Assembly: GCA_003132905.1 (NCBI GenBank)
Contig: PKZC01000093.1
Location: 1,014-11,551 of the forward strand
DNA length: 10,538 nucleotides
DNA from: Bryobacterales bacterium
Lineage (GTDB): Bacteria; Acidobacteriota; Terriglobia; Bryobacterales; Bryobacteraceae
Direction of reading: 5' to 3'
Every line of letters starts with the position of its first letter. The stretch's first letter is position 1. Below the pieces are notes generated by a model. It did no database searches, was not told the origin of the DNA, and worked only from the letters and a program-made list of their open reading frames with translations. The position numbers were made by a program, and so were the translations under genes. Positions 6,450 through 10,538 of the stretch are shown here, piece by piece.

Positions 6450-7856
6450 ATGAGCCTTTGGCGTCCTGATCCTACCTTTTATCCATCCCCGAAAATGGCG
6501 ATGCAAGCACCGCCCGAAAAGCTGGCGTACGTGGCAATGTTGAACGCAAAGTTGAGCGCCAACGGCAACCAGCGCCCCGATGCCCTGGGTGTGGTGGATG
6601 TCGACCCGCAGTCGAACGCCTATGGCCGCTTAGTGGGACAAGTGGACATGCCCAACCCTGGCGACGAATTGCACCATTTCGGATGGAATGCGTGCAGCGC
6701 GAGCCTGTGCCCCTATGCTCCGCATCCGCACATTGAGCGCCGCTACCTGATTGTGCCTGGCATTAATTCTTCGCGCATCCACATCATCGACACCAAACCC
6801 GATCCGAAGAAGCCGCAGATCGTGAAAGTGATCGAGCCGGAAACCTTGGCTGCCCGAACCGGCTACGCGTCGCCCCACACCATCCATTGCGGCCCAGAGG
6901 GAATCTATGCGAGCGCGCTGGGCGCTACCAACGGCGATGGTCCCGGCGGCATCTTCGTGATCGATCACGACAGCTTCGACATCTTAGGCAAGTGGGAACT
7001 CGACCGCGGTCCGCAATATCTGGCCTACGATTTTTGGTGGCACCTGGGCTTGGACACCGTCATCACCAGCGAATGGGGCACGCCGAACATGGTGCAGCAC
7101 GGCGTGAATCCCGAGATTCTTCTCAAGGGCGGCTACGGCCACAAGCTGCACGTTTGGGATCTGCGCAAGCGGCGGCATTTGCAGGAGCTGGATCTGGGCG
7201 CCGAGTATCAGATGGCGCTGGAGCTGCGGCCCGCGCACGACCCAACGCGGGCGTATGGGTTCCTGGGCGTGGTGGTTTCCTTGAAGGATCTTTCCGCCTC
7301 CATCTGGGTGTGGCATCGTGAGAACGGCAAATGGGGCGTGAAGAAGATTATCGAGATTCCCGCTGAGCCGGCCGATCCCGAGAAGCTGCCGCCGTTGTTG
7401 CAAGGCTTCAAAGCCGTGCCGCCGCTGATTACGGACATCAATCTCTCGCTCGACGATCGATTCCTGTATGTGTCATGTTGGGGAACGGGCCAGTTTTTGC
7501 AATACGACGTGTCCGATCCGTTCCATCCCAAGAAGACCGGCTCTATTCACCTGGGCGGAATCGTGCGGCACGCCGCGCATCCACGAGCGCCGAAGACAGA
7601 ACTGAACGGCGGTCCACAGATGGTGGAGCTGAGCCGCGACGGCAAGCGTATCTACTTCACCAACTCGCTGTACTCGCCGTGGGACGCGCAATTCTATCCG
7701 GAGGGCGTTCGAAGTTGGATGGTGAAGCTGGATGCCAAGCCGGACGGCGGGATGGAGCTCGATCCTAATTTCTTTCTCGAGTTCGGAGATTTGCGCGGGC
7801 ACCAAGTGCGGCTTGATGGCGGCGACGCGTCGTCCGATTCCTATTGCTATTCATGA
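6450..7856 (+). CDS. Selenium-binding protein SBP56/SELENBP1 family, probable methanethiol oxidase
   Basis: A 468-residue protein, about the length of human SELENBP1 (472), aligning with it by eye from end to end. Family blocks include VDVDPQSNAYG (49-59), PGDELHHFGWNACSA (70-84), SSRIHIIDTKPDP (107-119), SPHTIHCGPEGIYASALG (141-158), AYDFWW (192-197), EWGTPN (208-213), LITDINLSLDDRFLYVS (326-342), GGPQMVELSRDGKRIYFTNS (387-406) and GHQVRLDGGDASSD (450-463). Characterised relatives (bacterial MtoX, human SELENBP1) oxidise methanethiol to H2S, formaldehyde and H2O2; MtoX is copper-dependent. Conserved His75/76, His143, His146, His451 and Cys82 or Cys147 are the likely metal- or sulfur-binding residues. 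No signal peptide is visible, so it is probably cytoplasmic, unlike MtoX, which is periplasmic. It is the first gene of the plus-strand operon and overlaps the next gene by 4 bp. The family is certain; the substrate is inferred. Confidence 0.95.
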   Translation: MSLWRPDPTFYPSPKMAMQAPPEKLAYVAMLNAKLSANGNQRPDALGVVDVDPQSNAYGRLVGQVDMPNPGDELHHFGWNACSASLCPYAPHPHIERRYLIVPGINSSRIHIIDTKPDPKKPQIVKVIEPETLAARTGYASPHTIHCGPEGIYASALGATNGDGPGGIFVIDHDSFDILGKWELDRGPQYLAYDFWWHLGLDTVITSEWGTPNMVQHGVNPEILLKGGYGHKLHVWDLRKRRHLQELDLGAEYQMALELRPAHDPTRAYGFLGVVVSLKDLSASIWVWHRENGKWGVKKIIEIPAEPADPEKLPPLLQGFKAVPPLITDINLSLDDRFLYVSCWGTGQFLQYDVSDPFHPKKTGSIHLGGIVRHAAHPRAPKTELNGGPQMVELSRDGKRIYFTNSLYSPWDAQFYPEGVRSWMVKLDAKPDGGMELDPNFFLEFGDLRGHQVRLDGGDASSDSYCYS

Positions 7857-8488
7857 TTCCCCTCGGCTGGAGCTGGGGCTGGCCGGCGCTGTTTCTTTTG
7901 GGCGCCTATCACGGCATCAATCCCGGCATGGGCTGGCTCTTCGCGGTGGCGCGAGGGATGCAGGAGCACGCCACCAAAGCCGTGGCCCGCGCGCTGGTGC
8001 CGATCACTCTGGGACACGCGCTCTCCATCGGGCTGGTTGTCGCCCTGGCTGGATTAATTCAAATCGTACTGCCGCTCGGTTACGTACGGATCGTGGTTGC
8101 GTTCGCGCTCATCTCCCTGGGCGTATTTCGAATCTTGCGACGCCGCCACTTCGCATGGGGCGGGATGCAGGTGGGCTTTCGCGACCTCACGTTTTGGTCG
8201 TTTCTGATGGCGAGCGCGCACGGAGCCGGTTTGATGGTGCTGCCCATTGTCTTGCACGCCATGCCTGCCGGGCACGAACACATGCACATGGCTTCAGGAA
8301 GCGGGGCCTGGACCGGAATCGCCGCCACTCTGGTTCATACGCTGGGCTATCTCAGCGTCACCGCCCTGATTGCTCTGCTGGTCTATCGGAAGTTTGGACT
8401 AGCCCTTTTACGCAAAGGCTGGTTCAATCTCGACCTGGTATGGGCCATCGCGCTCATCGTCACCGGGTGCGTGGCACTGGTGGCATAA
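7853..8488 (+). CDS. Six-helix membrane protein with His/Met-rich loop, possible metal transporter
   Basis: A 211-residue hydrophobic protein with about six membrane segments (roughly 8-30, 50-73, 76-94, 112-135, 152-178 and 192-211) and a basic RILRRRH loop after the third. Several histidines lie within or beside helices: GAYHGINPGMGW (17-28), LGHALSIG (53-60), SAHGAGLM (121-128) and LVHTLGYL (160-167). The loop HAMPAGHEHMHMASG (135-149) holds four His and three Met, a pattern typical of copper or other soft/borderline metal binding. The general look recalls NicO/UreH/TauE-type small transporters, but I cannot assign a family. The ATG at 7853 shares ATGA with the stop of the selenium-binding-protein gene; a TTG at 7844 is a less likely start. 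This coupling suggests a role tied to that enzyme, such as metal supply or export of a product. Confidence 0.85.
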   Translation: MIPLGWSWGWPALFLLGAYHGINPGMGWLFAVARGMQEHATKAVARALVPITLGHALSIGLVVALAGLIQIVLPLGYVRIVVAFALISLGVFRILRRRHFAWGGMQVGFRDLTFWSFLMASAHGAGLMVLPIVLHAMPAGHEHMHMASGSGAWTGIAATLVHTLGYLSVTALIALLVYRKFGLALLRKGWFNLDLVWAIALIVTGCVALVA

Positions 8489-8513
8489 GCGATGTTTGAT
8501 AGGCTATAGACGG

Positions 8514-8984
8514 ATGAGAACAATCTCCAAACGCACGCAGTATGGTCTTAAGGCGGTGATTGCGCTGGGCCGGCGATACGGAGAAGGTCCTGTGCTTATC
8601 GCCACCCTGTCGACTGAAGAAACCATTCCCCTGAAATTCCTGGAAGGTATTTTGCTCGACCTCAAAGGCCGCGGCGTGCTGGAAAGCAAGAAGGGCAAGG
8701 GCGGCGGCTACCAATTGAGCCGTCCACCGTCTACTATTACCATCGGCTCTATCATTCGGTTGCTCGAAGGCCCGCTGGCCCCGCTGCCGTGCGCTAGCGA
8801 AACAGCCTTCAAGCCGTGCGAAGAGTGCGGCGACATCGAACATTGTGGCACTCGGATTATCATGCGCCAGGTGCGCGATTCCATCGCAGAAGTGCTCGAC
8901 AAAACCACGCTAGCCGATCTGATCCGGCAAGTGGAGACTGCCAAACAAGAGCATAGCCGGTTGCCGCTGATGTACCACATATGA
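8514..8984 (+). CDS. Rrf2-family transcriptional regulator with a four-cysteine cluster
   Basis: A 156-residue protein of the Rrf2 family (IscR, NsrR, CymR relatives), about the usual length. The winged helix-turn-helix covers about residues 1-80: MRTISKRTQYGLKAVIALG, then IPLKFLEGILLDLKGRGVLE and the wing GKGGGYQLSR. Cysteines 93, 102, 105 and 111 lie in the region where IscR and NsrR bind an Fe-S cluster, though the spacing (C-x8-C-x2-C-x5-C) differs from IscR. A long helix (about 113-140) probably forms the dimer. It likely senses Fe-S, redox, NO or sulfur state and controls its own operon; the effector cannot be read from sequence. The ATG at 8514 begins the normal family N-terminus; an in-frame TTG at 8496 would add six residues. 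It follows the membrane-protein gene by 25 bp and overlaps the next gene by 4 bp. Confidence 0.93.
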   Translation: MRTISKRTQYGLKAVIALGRRYGEGPVLIATLSTEETIPLKFLEGILLDLKGRGVLESKKGKGGGYQLSRPPSTITIGSIIRLLEGPLAPLPCASETAFKPCEECGDIEHCGTRIIMRQVRDSIAEVLDKTTLADLIRQVETAKQEHSRLPLMYHI

Positions 8985-9853
8985 ACATGAAGCCGATCGC
9001 CGCTGCCGCGCTTGCGTTCACCTTGTGCGCGGCGAATTCAGGCGATACCTACCGTCCGGAAGTAGAGCAGTGGCGTGCGCGGCATCAAGCTGACTTAACG
9101 AAGGATTTTGGCTGGCTCACCGTAGTCGGCCTCGATTGGTTGAAGGAAGGCGACAATCGAGTGGGCGCAGATCCAGCGAATGAGGTTCCGCTTCCATCGG
9201 GTTCCGCGCCGCGGCGTGTTGCCGTTATCTCTTTACGTGGTGGGAAGGCCGAACTGCATCCGGAGTCCGGTGTTCCGCTGACTATGAACGGCAAGCCCCC
9301 CGGCGCGACCATCCTGCGCGAAGACGACGATGTTCTAGCGATTAACCATCTGAAGTTCTATTTGATCCGGCGCGGCGATCGCGCGGGCATCCGTCTGAAA
9401 GACAATGACAGCGCGGCGCGCAAAGATTTTAAAGGCCTAGCGTGGTACCCTGTCGATCCGACGTGGCGCATTCAGGCCAAGTTCAACCAGTGGACCACTC
9501 CGCACTCCATCGTTTTCCATAACACGATCGGTCAGCAAGAGAGCGAGCCGAGTCCCGGCACATTGACTTTTCACAAAGACGGACGCGAATTTCATCTCGA
9601 GCCGACAATCGACGAAGGCAAGCTGTTTTTCGTGATTCGCGATCAAACCAGCGGTAAAACCACGTACGGAGCGTCTCGTTTTCTATATACCGATCCACCT
9701 CAAAACGGCACGGTCTGGCTAGACTTCAATAAAGCCGAAAATCCGCCCTGCGCATTCACGGCTTACGCGACGTGTCCGCTACCGCCCCCGCAAAATCGTC
9801 TGGCGCTAGCGATCAAGGCAGGCGAAAAGAATTATTCGGGCAGCGCTCACTAA
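8981..9853 (+). CDS. Exported DUF1684 family protein
   Basis: A 290-residue DUF1684 protein of unknown biochemical function. Recognisable blocks are FGWLTVVGLDWL (43-54), RLKDNDSAARKDFKGLAWYP (138-157), the C-terminal RFLYTDPPQNGTVWLDFNKA (213-232) and NPPCAFTAYATCPLPPPQ (234-251), which contains two conserved cysteines. Residues 1-20 (MNMKPIAAAALAFTLCAANS) look like a short signal peptide; the Cys16 context is not a good lipobox, so a soluble secreted protein is favoured. The ATG at 8981 overlaps the Rrf2 stop as ATGA, indicating translational coupling; the ATG at 8987 is a second possible start. There is no clear ribosome-binding site of its own. It is the last gene of the plus-strand operon. 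Confidence 0.92.
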   Translation: MNMKPIAAAALAFTLCAANSGDTYRPEVEQWRARHQADLTKDFGWLTVVGLDWLKEGDNRVGADPANEVPLPSGSAPRRVAVISLRGGKAELHPESGVPLTMNGKPPGATILREDDDVLAINHLKFYLIRRGDRAGIRLKDNDSAARKDFKGLAWYPVDPTWRIQAKFNQWTTPHSIVFHNTIGQQESEPSPGTLTFHKDGREFHLEPTIDEGKLFFVIRDQTSGKTTYGASRFLYTDPPQNGTVWLDFNKAENPPCAFTAYATCPLPPPQNRLALAIKAGEKNYSGSAH

Positions 9854-9860
9854 GTTCTAT

Positions 9861-9887
9861 CGGTGTGCATCTGTGTTCATCTGTGGC
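9861..9887. repeat. Short repeat-like element in a convergent intergenic gap
   Basis: The 38-bp gap between DUF1684 and the DinB-like gene contains two copies of CATCTGTG (9868-9875 and 9878-9885) with a 10-bp period, preceded by CGGTGTG and followed by GCC. From memory, very similar GTGTTCATCTGTGG strings recur in intergenic positions in unrelated bacterial genomes. This single copy cannot prove it is such a repeat. No clear terminator hairpin is seen in the gap. Confidence 0.45.
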
Positions 9888-9891
9888 CAAT

Positions 9892-10413
9892 TCAAGGCCG
9901 GCCTTCGCTAGACGGCGGCACCAGCCCCTTAATGCGCAGGAACGCTCCGATAATTCCGTACATTTCGTTATCGTGCGCGATGTTCCAATTCAGCAGGCCC
10001 AGCTTGCTCATGTCCCAGCGGAACCATTTCACTTTGGCTGCGCCCGCGGCATCGGTCATGGATGCGTACACTGGATCGCAATAGTCGAACGATGCCTTGA
10101 GCGACGCCACCAGGTCGGCCTTGCCGGTCTTCGGGGGAGGGAACTTCGCGTTGGCCGTGGTCTTCTCGCCCTTCGCCACCTGGCACATCAGCAGCTGCCC
10201 ATCGGCCACATGCGCGATCATTTCGCCGAAGGTGCGCACTGGGGGGACGGTGCGGAACGAATAATCCTCAGCCGGCATCTTGTCCGCCGCTTTGAGCAAG
10301 CTATCCTTCACCAGCGCGTAGCTCTGCCTGGCGTCGGCGCTGAAGGGATTGTCCTGCGCCTGAAGCGCTGCCGCACAAATAAATCCGGCTAAAAGTATGT
10401 TTTGAAAGTTCAT
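9892..10413 (-). CDS. Exported DinB-like (DUF664/YfiT superfamily) protein
   Basis: A 173-residue protein with a signal peptide (residues 1-20, MNFQNILLAGFICAAALQAQ) and a four-helix DinB-like domain. Helix features include SYALVKDSLLKAADKMPAED (31-50), TFGEMIAHVADGQLLMC (61-77), and NIAHDNEMYGIIGAFLRIKG (144-163), ending LVPPSSEG. DinB proteins bind a divalent metal through three histidines, and many act as thiol-dependent transferases. Here His68 and His147 are present, but the third expected ligand, four residues after His147, is Met151. Activity is therefore uncertain. Acidobacteria carry many secreted DinB-like paralogues of unknown role. The ATG at 10413 starts the signal peptide; AGGA lies 11 bases upstream. 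The frame extends upstream but in a sequence unlike the family. It lies 5 bp downstream of the next gene's stop, so the two are probably cotranscribed. Confidence 0.88.
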   Translation of the reverse strand: MNFQNILLAGFICAAALQAQDNPFSADARQSYALVKDSLLKAADKMPAEDYSFRTVPPVRTFGEMIAHVADGQLLMCQVAKGEKTTANAKFPPPKTGKADLVASLKASFDYCDPVYASMTDAAGAAKVKWFRWDMSKLGLLNWNIAHDNEMYGIIGAFLRIKGLVPPSSEGRP

Positions 10414-10418
10414 ATGCG

Positions 10419-10538
10419 TTATTTTCCTACGAGGTGCTGGAGATCTTTGTTGTTCTCGCCGCAGACGTACTCGAGAAGATCGGTGTCCGGAAGAAACTTC
10501 AGCGGCAACGTCACATTCCACGGCTTGGTATACGCCTT
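10419..10538 (-). CDS. C-terminal end of an unidentified protein, partial
   Basis: The minus strand is open from the window edge to a TAA at 10419-10421, encoding 39 residues: KAYTKPWNVTLPLKFLPDTD followed by LLEYVCGENNKDLQHLVGK. This matches from memory the C-terminal tail of small secreted proteins of unknown function common in Acidobacteria (the TKPW...LLPDTELLEYVC...ENEKD pattern). The rest lies beyond the window, so domains and start cannot be judged. It ends 5 bp before the DinB-like gene and is probably its operon partner. Confidence 0.75.
   Translation of the reverse strand, partial: KAYTKPWNVTLPLKFLPDTDLLEYVCGENNKDLQHLVGK

Noticed and set aside
9894..9905. Perfect 12-bp palindrome AAGGCCGGCCTT at the end of the DinB-like gene as a terminator
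   Set aside because: It has no loop and no T-tract, and most of it lies in coding sequence; only a four-base stem is possible.
9772..10392. Plus-strand open frame of about 200 codons at the end of the DUF1684 gene
   Set aside because: It is antisense to the DinB-like gene, which has a signal peptide and family motifs, and shows no features of its own.

Overview
The window looks like chromosomal DNA of an acidobacterium, most likely a Solibacter/Bryobacter-type member. This rests on moderately high GC and on a gene repertoire common there: a DUF1587-1585 planctomycete-type cytochrome protein with a DUF1552 partner and an exported ankyrin protein, secreted DinB-like proteins, DUF1684, and a SELENBP1-type selenium-binding protein. 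No tRNA, rRNA, insertion sequence or CRISPR array is seen. The assignment is by recognition of protein families, not by a search.

Layout. (1) Positions 1-135 carry the last 44 codons of a sigma-54-type response regulator (Fis-like helix-turn-helix). (2) Positions 137-6325 form a tight minus-strand block, transcribed right to left: a Tat-exported metallo-beta-lactamase-fold protein, a large c-type cytochrome/DUF1592 protein, a Tat-exported DUF1552 protein, and an exported ankyrin-repeat protein. Gaps are 23, 48 and 1 bp, so this is probably one operon whose products all act outside the cytoplasm. (3) A 124-bp divergent control region (6326-6449) contains a possible sigma-70 promoter and a symmetric 8-bp inverted repeat. 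(4) Positions 6450-9853 form a plus-strand block: SELENBP1/methanethiol-oxidase-like protein, a six-helix membrane protein with a His/Met-rich loop, an Rrf2-family regulator with four cysteines, and an exported DUF1684 protein. Two of the three junctions are 4-bp ATGA overlaps, so this is very probably a translationally coupled operon. (5) After a short convergent gap with a repeat-like sequence, the minus strand carries an exported DinB-like protein and, upstream of it, the C-terminal end of another protein that runs off the window.

How the genes may work together. The plus-strand block is the best candidate for a little-described system. A SELENBP1-type enzyme (known relatives oxidise methanethiol using copper) is translationally coupled to a putative metal-handling membrane protein and is followed by a cysteine-bearing Rrf2 regulator that could sense Fe-S, redox or sulfur status. 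The divergent block is an exported electron-transfer-like cassette of unknown substrate. Whether both are controlled together through the shared intergenic region is a hypothesis. Two members (the MBL-fold and DinB-like proteins) have altered metal-ligand motifs.
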